Of a stretch of 64,000 nucleotides of DNA, positions 10,672 through 20,529 are shown piece after piece. Both the position numbers and the translations under genes were made by a program. The notes under the pieces are model-generated. The model saw only the letters and a list, made by a program, of their open reading frames with translations, was not told where the DNA came from and did not search any database. The first letter of the stretch is position 1. The number at the start of each line of letters is the position of its first letter. The DNA is from Pedobacter sp. BAL39 (lineage in GTDB: Bacteria > Bacteroidota > Bacteroidia > Sphingobacteriales > Sphingobacteriaceae), in assembly GCF_000170795.1 (NCBI RefSeq), contig NZ_ABCM01000002.1, positions 124,001 to 188,000 of the forward strand. Reading direction: 5' to 3'.

Positions 10672-10679
10672 TATTTTTG
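10672..10679 (+). promoter_or_regulatory. -7 promoter box for the mqnE operon
   Basis: TATTTTTG fits TAnnTTTG and lies 36 bases before the mqnE start codon. No clear -33 element. Confidence 0.45.
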
Positions 10680-10715
10680 TCCATCATACACTCAATATCC
10701 AACATACACTAAATA

Positions 10716-11909
10716 ATGGATACCAATTCAAAACTAGCCATACTCCTGGACGACTCAGGTTTAAGCGCTGAGCTTCTTGCCATTGCGAAAAAAGTACAGC
10801 AGCAGGAGAGAATTACTTTCGATGAGGGCGTTTACCTTTATGAACATGCAGAGCTCGGTTACCTGGGCGTTTTAGCCAACTACATCAGAGAGCAGAAGCA
10901 TGGCAAAAAAACTTTCTTCAACCGCAATTTTCATATTGAGCCGACCAACGTTTGTGTGTACGACTGTAAATTCTGTTCCTATTCGCGCATGATCAAACAG
11001 CGTGAGGAAGGATGGGAGATGAGCGTTGATGCCATGATGGACGTACTTAAAAAGTACGATAACGAGCCGGTAACAGAAGTCCACATCACCGGTGGGGTGG
11101 TGCCTAAACAAAACCTTGATTTTTACAGCGACTTCTTCAGGCGTGCCAAAGCACACCGCCCTGATCTTCACATCAAGGCGTTGACGCCTGTAGAATATTA
11201 CTATATCTTCAAAAAAGCAAAGCTCAGCCATTATGATGGTATGAAATACCTGCAGGAGGCCGGACTGGACTCCATGCCTGGTGGTGGTGCCGAAATTTTC
11301 CACCCTGAGGTGCGCGAAAAGATTGCCCATGATAAATGTAATGCTGAACAATGGCTGGACATCCATGAGCAGGCTCATAAACTGGGCATGAAAACCAATG
11401 CAACCATGCTGTATGGTCATATTGAGCAGTTCTGGCATCGTGTGGACCATATGGAGCGCCTGCGTCAACAACAGGATAAAACCGGTGGGTTCCAGGCCTT
11501 CATTCCCCTGAAGTTCAGGAATCAGAACAACCAGATGGACAATGTTCCTGAGGTTTCTGTAATTGAAGACCTTAGAAACTATGCCATCGCCCGCATTTAT
11601 ATGGATAACTTCGACCACATCAAGGCCTATTGGGCAATGATCAGTCGCCAGACTGCACAGCTGTCGCTCAACTTCGGTGTGGACGATATCGATGGTACTC
11701 TGGATGATACTACCAAGATATATTCCATGGCTGGTGCGGAAGAACAACACCCCGCAATGAACACACAGGAGCTGGTCAACCTCATCAAACAGGTAGGCAG
11801 ACAGCCCATAGAAAGAGATACACTTTACAATGTCGTTACTGACTACACTGATTTCGTGTTTGAGGACGATGTTAAACCGCAATATTATAAATTGCCAGTA
11901 GTTAGTTAA
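10716..11909 (+). CDS. mqnE: Aminofutalosine synthase (radical SAM)
   Basis: 397 residues. The radical-SAM cluster ligands are C80, C84 and C87 (CVYDCKFC). GGGAEIF (about 192-198) and the HITGG segment are typical of MqnE rather than its relative MqnC. The enzyme joins the MqnA product to SAM, giving aminodeoxyfutalosine in the futalosine route to menaquinone. The stop codon TAA shares one base with the ATG of the following phosphatase, and mqnA comes after that, so the three genes form a translationally coupled unit. mqnB, mqnC and mqnD are not in the window. Confidence 0.93.
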   Translation: MDTNSKLAILLDDSGLSAELLAIAKKVQQQERITFDEGVYLYEHAELGYLGVLANYIREQKHGKKTFFNRNFHIEPTNVCVYDCKFCSYSRMIKQREEGWEMSVDAMMDVLKKYDNEPVTEVHITGGVVPKQNLDFYSDFFRRAKAHRPDLHIKALTPVEYYYIFKKAKLSHYDGMKYLQEAGLDSMPGGGAEIFHPEVREKIAHDKCNAEQWLDIHEQAHKLGMKTNATMLYGHIEQFWHRVDHMERLRQQQDKTGGFQAFIPLKFRNQNNQMDNVPEVSVIEDLRNYAIARIYMDNFDHIKAYWAMISRQTAQLSLNFGVDDIDGTLDDTTKIYSMAGAEEQHPAMNTQELVNLIKQVGRQPIERDTLYNVVTDYTDFVFEDDVKPQYYKLPVVS

Positions 11910-12541
11910 TGGATAAAGAAATATATATCATCAGACACGGAGAAACCGAGCTCAACAGGCAAGGGATTGTACAGGGAAGAGGCATCAATAGCGATCTTAA
12001 TGATACTGGCCGTAAACAGGCTGCTGCATTTTATGAAATGTATAAAGATGTTCCGTTTGATAAGGTTTATACTTCTGAACTGAAAAGGACACACCAGACC
12101 GTCAAGGGGTTTATCGATGCCGGAATGCCATGGCAGCAGTTACCCGGACTGGATGAACTGGCTTGGGGAATCTGGGAAGGTGCTGAGAATGATGAAAAAG
12201 CCATTGCGGCTTTTAAAGACATGATGGAGCGATGGACTTCCGGCGATTATGATGCTCATTTTGAAGGTGGTGAAAGCCCAAATGAGGTCGTGGCCCGTCA
12301 AAAAGAAGCATTTGAGGTCATCAAGTCTGCACCAAATGAGAAGACAGTGCTCGTATGTATGCACGGCAGGGCCATGCGCCTGTTGTTGTGTCTGTTGACC
12401 AACAGGCCCCTCAAAGACATGACCGAATTTCCACATCAGAATACCACGCTCTATAAAGTTGAACTGACCGGTGATCAGTATGTCATCACGGCATTCAACA
12501 ATACCGATCATTTAAATCATTTTTCCGTTGAGCAAGATTAA
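11909..12541 (+). CDS. Histidine phosphatase (phosphoglycerate-mutase-like)
   Basis: 210 residues. IYIIRHGETELNRQGIVQGR carries the phospho-accepting histidine of the RHG motif, and VLVCMHGRAMRLLL supplies the second catalytic histidine; YTSELKRTHQT and LDELAWGIWEG are family segments. The family removes or moves phosphate on small molecules; the substrate is not evident. The gene overlaps mqnE by one base and mqnA by 14, so its production is tied to theirs, although the known futalosine pathway has no phosphatase step. It could be a CobC- or GpmB-like enzyme. Confidence 0.88.
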   Translation: MDKEIYIIRHGETELNRQGIVQGRGINSDLNDTGRKQAAAFYEMYKDVPFDKVYTSELKRTHQTVKGFIDAGMPWQQLPGLDELAWGIWEGAENDEKAIAAFKDMMERWTSGDYDAHFEGGESPNEVVARQKEAFEVIKSAPNEKTVLVCMHGRAMRLLLCLLTNRPLKDMTEFPHQNTTLYKVELTGDQYVITAFNNTDHLNHFSVEQD

Positions 12542-13268
12542 GATTTCCGCAGTTTCCTATACCAATACCAAACCTTTTCTTTACGGAATCGAACATGCAG
12601 ACCTGCAGGATAAAATAGACCTGCGCCTGGATATTCCTACCGACTGTGCAGCGAACGTGATCGATAAAACGGTCGACCTTGGCCTGATCCCCGTGGCTGC
12701 AATCCCGCTGGTGCCAGATGCCAACATCATCGCCAACTATTGCATCGGCTCTGTTGGTGCGGTAAACTCTGTATTCATCTTCAGCAGCGTACCCTATAAC
12801 GAAATTAGAACGTTAAGGCTGGACAGCCACTCGCGTACTTCAAATAACCTTGCAAAGGTGCTGCTTAAGTTCCACTGGAAACAGGATGTGGAATTTACGA
12901 GAGACCCGGATGCGGTAACGGATGCCATCGTACTGATTGGCGACCGTACCTTTGGAAAAAAAGACGAGTATGCCTATGCCTACGATATGGGGGAAGAGTG
13001 GATGAACTTCACCGGCCTTCCTTTTGTTTATGCGGCATGGGTGGCCAACAGGGAAATCCCCCAGGATTTTATCGATGAATTTAATGCGGCACTGGCATTC
13101 GGACTGGAACACCGCAAAGAATTACTGTTGTCGCTACCAAAGTACGACAACTTTGATGTGGAAGATTACATCATGCACAAACTCGACTTTGAACTGACCC
13201 CGTCAAAAAGGGAAGCGCTGGATTTATTCCTTTCCTACATCTCCCAGCTGGAGTACACCACGGCCTAA
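12528..13268 (+). CDS. mqnA: Chorismate dehydratase
   Basis: 246 residues from a TTG start that lies within the last 14 bases of the phosphatase gene; no ATG fits the conserved N-terminus KISAVSYTNTKPFLYGI. Motifs IPTDCAANVIDKTVDLGLIPVAAIP and SHSRTSNNLAKVLL match MqnA, a periplasmic-binding-protein fold enzyme that dehydrates chorismate to 3-[(1-carboxyvinyl)oxy]benzoate, the first futalosine-pathway step. Together with mqnE this supports menaquinone synthesis by that route rather than by the classical Men pathway. Confidence 0.92.
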   Translation: MSKIKISAVSYTNTKPFLYGIEHADLQDKIDLRLDIPTDCAANVIDKTVDLGLIPVAAIPLVPDANIIANYCIGSVGAVNSVFIFSSVPYNEIRTLRLDSHSRTSNNLAKVLLKFHWKQDVEFTRDPDAVTDAIVLIGDRTFGKKDEYAYAYDMGEEWMNFTGLPFVYAAWVANREIPQDFIDEFNAALAFGLEHRKELLLSLPKYDNFDVEDYIMHKLDFELTPSKREALDLFLSYISQLEYTTA

Positions 13269-13301
13269 AAGCCTCAACTGTTCACAATTAAAATTTTCAA
13301 T

Positions 13302-13343
13302 AAATCGTAAAGCGTATCGCCTCAGATGCTATCTTTACGATTT
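13302..13343. repeat. 11-bp perfect inverted repeat between mqnA and mutS
   Basis: AAATCGTAAAG (13302-13312) and CTTTACGATTT (13333-13343) with a 20-base loop. The right arm overlaps a -7-like TATCTTTA. It may end mqn transcription or bind a regulator of mutS. Confidence 0.55.
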
Positions 13344-13359
13344 TGTAAATTAAATCATT

Positions 13360-15969
13360 TTGGCTAAAGACAAGACTAAAGAAACCCCCTTAATGCAGCA
13401 ATACAATGTCATTAAGGCAAAGTATCCCGGTGCTTTATTATTATTCAGGGTGGGAGATTTCTACGAGACATTTGGTGAAGATGCGATCAAGACCTCCCAG
13501 ATCCTGGGCATCATCCTCACCAACAGAGGCAACGGGCCCGGAGGTAAGATTGAACTCGCCGGTTTTCCTCACCACTCCCTGGAAAATTATTTGTCTAAAC
13601 TCGTCAGGGCCGGACAGCGGGTAGCAATCTGCGACCAGCTGGAGGATCCAAAGACCACTAAAACCATCGTCAAAAGAGGGGTGACCGAGCTCGTGACGCC
13701 AGGGGTAGCCTATAATGACAACATCCTCAGCCAGAAATCAAACAACTACCTTGCTGCGGTCTATTTTGATAAAGCCGGCCTTGGGGTGTCCTTCATGGAC
13801 ATCTCCACAGGGGAATTTCACCTGGCGCAGGGTAATGCTGAATATATCGACAAACTGCTCCAGGGATTTAAACCCAATGAGGTGGTTTTCCAGAAAAGCA
13901 AACGCAAGGAATTCATGGAATTGTTTGGCGACCGCTTTTATACTTATCACCTGGACGACTGGGCATTTACCAGTGACTATGCAAATGAAACATTAAATAA
14001 ACATTTTGAAGTCAGTTCTTTAAAAGGTTTTGGTATAGATAAACTTCAGTTGGGTATCATCGCTGCGGGTGTAGTCCTGCATTACCTCAATGAGACTGAA
14101 CACCGCAACCTGAAACACATCACTTCCATCACCAGACTGGAAGAAGATAAATACATGTGGCTCGACAGGTTCACCATCCGCAACCTGGAACTGGTGAGCT
14201 CCTCCAACGACAATGCTGTTACGCTCTTCCAGATCCTGGACCAGACCTCCACACCCATGGGCGCCCGTCTGCTCCATAAATGGATCATCATGCCACTCAA
14301 GGAATTGAAGCCAATCCAGGAACGCCTGGGGATGGTAGAGTTTCTCGTCGCTGATGAACCCCTGGTAGAGGAGTTTTTATCTCACATCAAACAGATCGGC
14401 GACCTGGAACGCCTGATTTCCAAAGTGGGCCTTCAGAAGGTGGGGCCGAGGGAACTCTGCCAGTTGAAAAAGGCATTGTACCACATTGAGGAGATCAAGA
14501 AGATTTCTGAAACCGCGAAAAACCCATTCCTCAGCAAACTGGCCGACCAGATGGACTGCTGCCTCAGCATTCGTGAGCAGCTGGAAAGGATGCTGCAGCA
14601 GGACCCTCCGGCACTGGTCATCAAAGGAAATGTGATTGCTGATGGGATCGATGAGGAACTGGACCGCCTGCGGAAAATCTCCTTTGGTGGTAAGGACTAC
14701 CTCGTGGAAATCCAGAAAAGAGAGGCCGCGGCAACGGGCATCCCTTCTCTGAAGGTGGCGTTCAATAATGTATTCGGGTATTATCTGGAGGTGACACATA
14801 CGCATAAGGATAAAGTGCCTGCCGACTGGATCAGGAAGCAGACGCTGGTTAGCGCAGAGCGTTACATCACGCCTGAACTCAAAGAATACGAAGAACAGAT
14901 CCTCGGTGCGGAAGAAAAGATCATGCAGATCGAATTGCGCATCTATGGGGAGCTGATGTTACAGGTGAGTGCCTACATCAGGGAGATCCAGCTGAACGCC
15001 TTTACAATTGCGCAGCTGGATGTATTGCTGTGTTTTGCACAACTGGCGCTTAAAAATCATTATGTAAAACCTGAGGTGAATCAGGGTAAGGTGTTGGATA
15101 TTAAGGGGGGAAGGCATCCCGTTATTGAGAAAAGACTGCCTGTGGGCGAAGAATACATTACCAATGATGTGTTCCTTGATAACGAAACCCAGCAGGTGAT
15201 CATCATTACCGGTCCCAATATGTCGGGTAAGTCGGCGATACTACGCCAGACCGGACTGATCGTGCTCATGGCACAGATGGGCTGCTTTGTGCCAGCAAAG
15301 GCGGCGGCTATCGGGCTGGTAGATAAGATCTTTACCAGGGTGGGCGCTTCAGACAACCTTTCTTCGGGTGAGAGTACTTTTATGGTGGAGATGAACGAGA
15401 CCGCAAGTATCCTTAATAATATTTCCGACAACAGCCTGATCCTGCTGGACGAGATCGGCAGAGGAACGAGTACTTACGATGGTATTTCCATCGCCTGGGC
15501 GATTGCAGAATTCCTCCATACGCACCCTACAGCAAAGCCAAAAACCTTGTTTGCTACGCATTACCACGAGCTGAACGAACTGGCCAATACCATGAGCCGC
15601 ATCAAGAACTTTAATGTTTCCATAAAGGAGCTGGGAAATAAGGTCATATTCCTGCGTAAGCTCATCCCAGGTGGCTCCGAACATAGTTTTGGTATCCATG
15701 TGGCCAAAATGGCTGGTATGCCGCCGAAACTGATCGCAAGGGCCAATGAGATCCTGAAAAAGCTGGAGGTAGACCGCACGGAAGGACAGAGCATCAAGGA
15801 TAGCATCAAGAAAGTACAGAACCAGGCTTACCAGCTGCACATGTTTGCTGTGGAAGATCCCGTGCTGGTGAAAATCAGGGACACCCTCAACAACCTGGAC
15901 GTCAATATCCTTACTCCTGTAGAAGCCCTGATGAAGCTGGATGAGATCCAGCGGATCGTAAAAAACTAA
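13360..15969 (+). CDS. mutS: DNA mismatch repair protein MutS
   Basis: 869 residues, full length, from a TTG start. The mismatch-reading F-x-E motif is in [14 protein letters not shown] near residue 35. Walker A GPNMSGKS is at 618-625, Walker B ends at D697-E698 ([14 protein letters not shown]), and FATHYHEL follows. The protein binds base mismatches and small loops and recruits MutL. The start is 17 bases after an inverted repeat. The stop codon overlaps the ATG of the NlpC/P60 gene, which is a coupling without an obvious functional reason. Confidence 0.97.
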   Translation: MAKDKTKETPLMQQYNVIKAKYPGALLLFRVGDFYETFGEDAIKTSQILGIILTNRGNGPGGKIELAGFPHHSLENYLSKLVRAGQRVAICDQLEDPKTTKTIVKRGVTELVTPGVAYNDNILSQKSNNYLAAVYFDKAGLGVSFMDISTGEFHLAQGNAEYIDKLLQGFKPNEVVFQKSKRKEFMELFGDRFYTYHLDDWAFTSDYANETLNKHFEVSSLKGFGIDKLQLGIIAAGVVLHYLNETEHRNLKHITSITRLEEDKYMWLDRFTIRNLELVSSSNDNAVTLFQILDQTSTPMGARLLHKWIIMPLKELKPIQERLGMVEFLVADEPLVEEFLSHIKQIGDLERLISKVGLQKVGPRELCQLKKALYHIEEIKKISETAKNPFLSKLADQMDCCLSIREQLERMLQQDPPALVIKGNVIADGIDEELDRLRKISFGGKDYLVEIQKREAAATGIPSLKVAFNNVFGYYLEVTHTHKDKVPADWIRKQTLVSAERYITPELKEYEEQILGAEEKIMQIELRIYGELMLQVSAYIREIQLNAFTIAQLDVLLCFAQLALKNHYVKPEVNQGKVLDIKGGRHPVIEKRLPVGEEYITNDVFLDNETQQVIIITGPNMSGKSAILRQTGLIVLMAQMGCFVPAKAAAIGLVDKIFTRVGASDNLSSGESTFMVEMNETASILNNISDNSLILLDEIGRGTSTYDGISIAWAIAEFLHTHPTAKPKTLFATHYHELNELANTMSRIKNFNVSIKELGNKVIFLRKLIPGGSEHSFGIHVAKMAGMPPKLIARANEILKKLEVDRTEGQSIKDSIKKVQNQAYQLHMFAVEDPVLVKIRDTLNNLDVNILTPVEALMKLDEIQRIVKN

Positions 15970-16472
15970 TGCCTATGAGAAGATATGCCTTATTTATACT
16001 GATGTTGTTGATGGTTATACTTTCTTCCTGCAGTTCCAGGAGAAAAACCATCAAACCAGGTACCGCTACCGCTTCCAGAGTTGCCGATGCGATGTCGCAG
16101 CTGAAAAGCAGATCCCTGTACCGTTTCATTACGGATTGGACCGGGGTACAGTATAAACTCGGCGGATTGGACAAACGGGGCATTGATTGTTCTGGATTTG
16201 CACTGCTGCTGCAGAAGGACATTTACGGGAATACGCTTCCTCGAAGGTCCAGGGACCAGGCGGAGGTGATCCGCAAAAAGAATCCTGGGCAGCTGAAGGA
16301 AGGGGACCTCATCTTCTTTTCTTTTGGTGGCGGCGCGGTAGATCATGTCGGCGTATACCTCAACAATAGTTATTTTGTACACGCTTCGACCACCAGGGGT
16401 GTTATTGTAGATGACCTCAACCTTCCGGTATATCAAAAGGCCATGGTTAAGGCGGGATCGATCAATAATTAA
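15969..16472 (+). CDS. NlpC/P60-family cell-wall hydrolase lipoprotein
   Basis: 167 residues. A type II signal peptide ends at C21 (MVILSSC). The NlpC/P60 domain (about 50-165) has the catalytic cysteine C74 in GIDCSGFALLL, the histidine H126 in DHVGVYL and the polar third residue H138 in YFVHAS. Such enzymes cut the D-Glu/meso-DAP bond or related peptides in peptidoglycan, here from a membrane anchor. The start at 15969 overlaps the mutS stop; an ATG at 15975 would remove only two residues. It resembles small Spr/NlpC endopeptidases. Confidence 0.9.
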   Translation: MPMRRYALFILMLLMVILSSCSSRRKTIKPGTATASRVADAMSQLKSRSLYRFITDWTGVQYKLGGLDKRGIDCSGFALLLQKDIYGNTLPRRSRDQAEVIRKKNPGQLKEGDLIFFSFGGGAVDHVGVYLNNSYFVHASTTRGVIVDDLNLPVYQKAMVKAGSINN

Positions 16473-16508
16473 CCGCCTTGCAAAAAAAAAGCTTTAAATT
16501 CTCCTATA

Positions 16509-16631
16509 ATGGCTGAAAACAAACCTGAAACCTCCTTCTGGGCAAAATATAAAAAGTTCGCCACCACTGAGATACTGATGTACCTTATCATGATCATTGG
16601 CATCGCCATCGGGCTGATCGTGCTCAGCTGA
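16509..16631 (+). CDS. 40-residue single-span membrane microprotein
   Basis: An ATG-to-TGA frame of 40 codons. A charged N-terminal half (MAENKPETSFWAKYKKF) is followed by a hydrophobic span ILMYLIMIIGIAIGLIVLS that ends the protein. It lies 36 bases after the NlpC/P60 gene on the same strand and stops 8 bases before the convergent DUF3857 gene. The amphipathic start and clean transmembrane end argue for a real small membrane protein with the N-terminus in the cytosol. I know no function for it. Confidence 0.6.
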   Translation: MAENKPETSFWAKYKKFATTEILMYLIMIIGIAIGLIVLS

Positions 16632-16639
16632 ACCTAGAC

Positions 16640-18547
16640 CTAGCTGCCTTTCAATTTGAATACCGCTTTGCCACGATCGTAGTCCACTACTTTGTTCATG
16701 AAACTGGTGAACTCTTCATAGCTTGACGCCGGAAAGGTGCCGCTGTTCAATACCCGTTTTCTTTTGTAGATCAATTGCCTGCCTTTTGCGATGACCGTCA
16801 TGTCATAACTCCCGAACTGTGTTTTAAGTGTTCTATTCTCCGGCATAAATTCCAACTCCATCTCCTCCGGAAGTTCATAGGTGATCTCGTCTTCGTCCGT
16901 AAAGCCCCTGTTGATGTAGACAGGCAACGTTCGTGTATTCGCCTCAGGAACAGTATTGCTTCTGTTGTAAGCGTTTAAGATCAGGTACATGCGTGTACTG
17001 GCTTTAGCGGCATAGTTGGGGATCTCCAGTTTGAGGGATTCCAGCATGGAGGGCTGTACATCTTTTTCCTGGCTCAGCTTAAAGTCTTTAAAAATGATGT
17101 TGTCGATGTTATAAATTTCCTTCAGCTTTTTGAGCTGCTCAGTATAGGGCTCCTGGATCAATTCTCCATAGTTGTCGTACTGGTCGCCACTGAACCGCGT
17201 GGTCAGCGTACCACTGGCGCTGCCATCCTTGCTGATCTGAAGTGTTGAATGACGGATCTGCTGGTTCATTTCATGGGTTAGCACCGGAGTTCTCAGGAGC
17301 TTCCCACCACCGGCGGTACAGGCAAGGACCAACCGGTCATCAGTAAATGATCCCAGATGCCCGAAAGGACTATTCTGGTCCGTACACTCCAGCCATATGG
17401 TATCCGTTTTTAAGGGCACACAAAGTATAATGTGGTTTCCGTCCATACTGGCAAAATCGGGATCCAGGCTTTTCTTCATGTTTCCGGCAGTGACCACACA
17501 ATACATAGATGGTATGTTGACGACATTCAGAATGCTCTGCATGTAATTTACCAGTCCCTTACAATCGCCGTAAGCCATCCGGTGTACTTCGGCGGCTGAA
17601 ATAGGCTGATTGCCACCGATACCAATCTGCACACTGATGTACCTTGTCCTTTTCTGCATGTACTCATAAAGCCTGCGTGTTTTTTGACGGTCATCGGTGA
17701 TGCCGTTTACCAGTGTTCTGATTTCATTCTGTACCTCAGCCCCCAGCAGCTGCCGGTCCTTGATGAGTGCATGATATTCCCATTTTCCAAGCTCCTCCCA
17801 GCTGCTGTAACTGCCTTTCTTACCGTAAAAGCTAAACTGCTCTGCTGCGATCCTCACAGCGGTATTATAGGTGTCAGGGTCGGGCGAGAAAGACTCTGCC
17901 TTCCTTGCAGGGATATTCGCAGCTGTCCAGCTGTAGCTGTCATTCTTTTCTGTTTTGATCACTTCGGGCTTTCCTTTGAAGTTATACTCACGGATGCGAA
18001 GTTTAGTGCCCGGCTGACATAAAAAGGTAAACTTGCTTTGCAGCGTCGACATGTCCGGATATTCGCCCGGATTCCAGGTGGGAAGGATGAGGTTCTGCTT
18101 GTCGCGGATTTCTACCTCATACACTATGGTGTAAGGATAGTCCTGAACAACGGGACTGAAGCTTTTGATGCGGTTGTCGGCATAAAGGGTACCATTGCTG
18201 ACCGCACTCTCATCTGAGAAATTACTCATGCTGATTTTGGAGATCAGTCCACCGAAAGCATTGTAGATACTGCCTTTTATCCGCTGTACAGACCTGCTCT
18301 TGTCATAATATATGCTCAATGCGCCATGTACATCACCGTTTTTATTCAGCACAGTTATTGCCTTTTTGACTGTGGTGATGACCAGCTCCGGCGACTTCAT
18401 GTCGACGGTTGTCTCTTCCTGACGCAATACTGCAGTTGCGCGGCTTTTAAGGGTCGCCGGCAACTGATCAATGGCATAGTTCTCCTGAGCTGTCAGGGAG
18501 CTGAGGGAACAAAGGATAGTGAATAGGGAAAGACAATATTTACGCAT
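16640..18547 (-). CDS. DUF3857 / transglutaminase-like secreted protein, intact triad
   Basis: 635 residues with a signal peptide (cleavage near LTAQ, residue 21). The N-terminal DUF3857 beta domain (about 30-220) is followed by a transglutaminase-like core with all three catalytic positions: C329 in YGDCKGLVNYM, H372 in DGNHIIL and D390 in LECTD. A C-terminal beta region resembles DUF3858. Bacteroidota encode several such periplasmic or surface proteins, and a protease-like or transglutaminase role is assumed but unproven. It begins 2 bases after the stop of its degenerate paralogue, so the two are made together. Confidence 0.85.
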   Translation of the reverse strand: MRKYCLSLFTILCSLSSLTAQENYAIDQLPATLKSRATAVLRQEETTVDMKSPELVITTVKKAITVLNKNGDVHGALSIYYDKSRSVQRIKGSIYNAFGGLISKISMSNFSDESAVSNGTLYADNRIKSFSPVVQDYPYTIVYEVEIRDKQNLILPTWNPGEYPDMSTLQSKFTFLCQPGTKLRIREYNFKGKPEVIKTEKNDSYSWTAANIPARKAESFSPDPDTYNTAVRIAAEQFSFYGKKGSYSSWEELGKWEYHALIKDRQLLGAEVQNEIRTLVNGITDDRQKTRRLYEYMQKRTRYISVQIGIGGNQPISAAEVHRMAYGDCKGLVNYMQSILNVVNIPSMYCVVTAGNMKKSLDPDFASMDGNHIILCVPLKTDTIWLECTDQNSPFGHLGSFTDDRLVLACTAGGGKLLRTPVLTHEMNQQIRHSTLQISKDGSASGTLTTRFSGDQYDNYGELIQEPYTEQLKKLKEIYNIDNIIFKDFKLSQEKDVQPSMLESLKLEIPNYAAKASTRMYLILNAYNRSNTVPEANTRTLPVYINRGFTDEDEITYELPEEMELEFMPENRTLKTQFGSYDMTVIAKGRQLIYKRKRVLNSGTFPASSYEEFTSFMNKVVDYDRGKAVFKLKGS

Positions 18548-18549
18548 GG

Positions 18550-20529
18550 TTATTTACCGGACTTTTTTAATAAAATGTCTGTTTTCTGCACCTGGATAAT
18601 GCGGCTGAAAAATTCTTTCAGCGACAGGTATTCCTCTGGGGCATAGATGGGTTTACTGAGCTGCAACAACTGTGAAAAAGAAATTTTATGGTCTTCAAAA
18701 GCTGTGCTGCTGAGGTAGCGCCCCCCCGCATTGGCTAATGAAATGTTTAAATTCCTGGGCTGGTCTTTCAGTTCAAAGCTTTCGGGTACTTCAAGGATCA
18801 TGGTAAGACGGCTTTCTTTGGCTGTTCCGAGGTCAATGGGGTAAGTTCTTTCGTCAAGATTGAAAGGATTTTTTTCAATCTTATCCATGAAAAAAGGATT
18901 TAGGAACAGCTGTGGGTGTGCCATACTTTCGTAACCCAGCATTTCAATGGTATACCGCTCAATCAGGGGCAGGTCCAGGCTATCCAGATTTTCAATTTCG
19001 TGCGCCAGGATGCGGTATTGAGGTTTTTGTTCGTCGAGCTTTTCAACAAATTCATCTATAGATCCCGCTTTTTGAATGGCCTTACGCTTATCCACACCCG
19101 AATATCCCGACGAATAGGTGATCAGCTCGCCCCGGATTTTGCCGTCATCACCGAGCTTTGCTGTCATGTTGTTACGTGTATAGTCTTTTTCACTCGAGAG
19201 CAGGTCAATCCAGTAACTTGGTTTTTTGAGGCTGATCACACGTCCCTGTCCATTAATGCAATGTAAAGGCAGCAATCCAAATGGCATCATCGGTGTGGAG
19301 GCATCCAACAGGAAACTTTTGTCGCCAATATTCACTTTGGCTACGACGTAGTCAAAGTCGGACAGCACAGGGAAAAGTGTATTGATGGCTCCGTTTTTCC
19401 TGGTAGACAGTACCACTGCCTCGGCATCGAGGTCTGCTGCCGTTAAAGCAGAAATCAGGGCCAGGTTAATGTCGCCTGTATTGCCGGAATGTGATTCCAG
19501 TGCTTTTTTTACCACTGTTTCGCTGTAGATGCCAATAAATCCATTGGACTTGATATTGCTGCTGATGTAGCGATATACGGCCTTTGCCTTGCCGAGTTCA
19601 TCCGTTGAACCTTTCAGTATCGAGGGCATCAACTCCTTGAAGGCATCTTTCTTTTTCATCTGGGAGCCAAATCTGTTGTCTTTTACCAGTTCATATTCGA
19701 TGTCTTTCCAGGTCTTCGTTACGTTTCTTTTTGACCCGTCGAGCAACATATAGTCGCTCAGTTCAAAATACATAGCCGCCCTGAAGTTGCTTGCCGCCGT
19801 CATGTAGTCCTCCTCAATAAACGCCGGAACATTGTCCATCACATAAGTCATCTTGGAGCAGTTGATGTCACGGCCATTGATCCTCATGCAACCATTAGCT
19901 ACGACGCCATTGGAAGAGCTCAGCTTAAGGGGACCGCGAAGGACCACATTGTAATTGTAAAGCCCCGGGATGAATGCGACGTACTTGCTGCTGACTTTAG
20001 GAATGTCAGACTGGAAGTCCCAGGTTTTAAAGTTGAAAATATAGTTGATCCTGAGTTTATAGCTGTATTGGACGATGCTGCCTTCCTGCAGGTTGGGGAG
20101 CGTAAACTTCGATACCGATGTATATTTGTTCAGTTTTTCGTTGAAGATTTTGGAATTATCCAGTTCGTGGCGTACAAACTCATTGTTTACATAGTTGATC
20201 GTTACTGCTTTGACGTCAGTCAGCTTGTCCATATCTCCATCTTTATAGATGTGTTTATAGATGGCAATGTTACCATGTTCAAAACCTTTTTTATTGAAGA
20301 TTTTAATTTGTGCCTGGTACTCGTAGTCAATGTAGAGCGACCCGGTGTTGTCATCAAAGTTCATCCTTGCCGTGCCGTATTCAAGCTGCACCTCTGCATT
20401 GGCATTGCTGTCGATCAGGGAGCGCTTGGCCTGCATGTCTTCATGTGTAACAAAGCCAAAATTGGGCAGCTGCGCATAAGTGGCCAGTTGCGTTAATAAT
20501 AGGAGTGGGAGCAGATAAAAATATTTCAT
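18550..20529 (-). CDS. DUF3857 transglutaminase-like protein, degenerate active site
   Basis: 659 residues with signal peptide MKYFYLLPLLLLTQLATYAQ. Overall architecture matches the downstream neighbour: DUF3857 beta domain, transglutaminase-like fold and C-terminal beta region. Where the paralogue has GDCKG this protein reads SGNTGDIN (348-355), so the nucleophilic cysteine is missing; the equivalent histidine is not visible, while an aspartate (D409 in LLDAS) remains. It is probably a binding or scaffolding partner rather than an enzyme. First gene of the two-gene minus-strand unit. Confidence 0.85.
   Translation of the reverse strand: MKYFYLLPLLLLTQLATYAQLPNFGFVTHEDMQAKRSLIDSNANAEVQLEYGTARMNFDDNTGSLYIDYEYQAQIKIFNKKGFEHGNIAIYKHIYKDGDMDKLTDVKAVTINYVNNEFVRHELDNSKIFNEKLNKYTSVSKFTLPNLQEGSIVQYSYKLRINYIFNFKTWDFQSDIPKVSSKYVAFIPGLYNYNVVLRGPLKLSSSNGVVANGCMRINGRDINCSKMTYVMDNVPAFIEEDYMTAASNFRAAMYFELSDYMLLDGSKRNVTKTWKDIEYELVKDNRFGSQMKKKDAFKELMPSILKGSTDELGKAKAVYRYISSNIKSNGFIGIYSETVVKKALESHSGNTGDINLALISALTAADLDAEAVVLSTRKNGAINTLFPVLSDFDYVVAKVNIGDKSFLLDASTPMMPFGLLPLHCINGQGRVISLKKPSYWIDLLSSEKDYTRNNMTAKLGDDGKIRGELITYSSGYSGVDKRKAIQKAGSIDEFVEKLDEQKPQYRILAHEIENLDSLDLPLIERYTIEMLGYESMAHPQLFLNPFFMDKIEKNPFNLDERTYPIDLGTAKESRLTMILEVPESFELKDQPRNLNISLANAGGRYLSSTAFEDHKISFSQLLQLSKPIYAPEEYLSLKEFFSRIIQVQKTDILLKKSGK

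Larger units (their letters stand above)
10291..10715. other. Gene-poor gap with terminator and a small hairpin
   Basis: This 425-base stretch holds the terminator at 10317, an inverted repeat TTACAGCA (10397-10404) / TGCTGTAA (10427-10434) not followed by T, and the mqnE -7 box. A 34-codon open stretch without a start, ending at a TAG near 10571, reads RAQAHQKIISFLKTRTDDEL and could be a gene remnant. I cannot identify it. Confidence 0.4.

Noticed and set aside
10577..10771. 64-codon frame overlapping the start of mqnE
   Set aside because: It runs in another frame into mqnE, has no family features and spans the mqnE promoter box.
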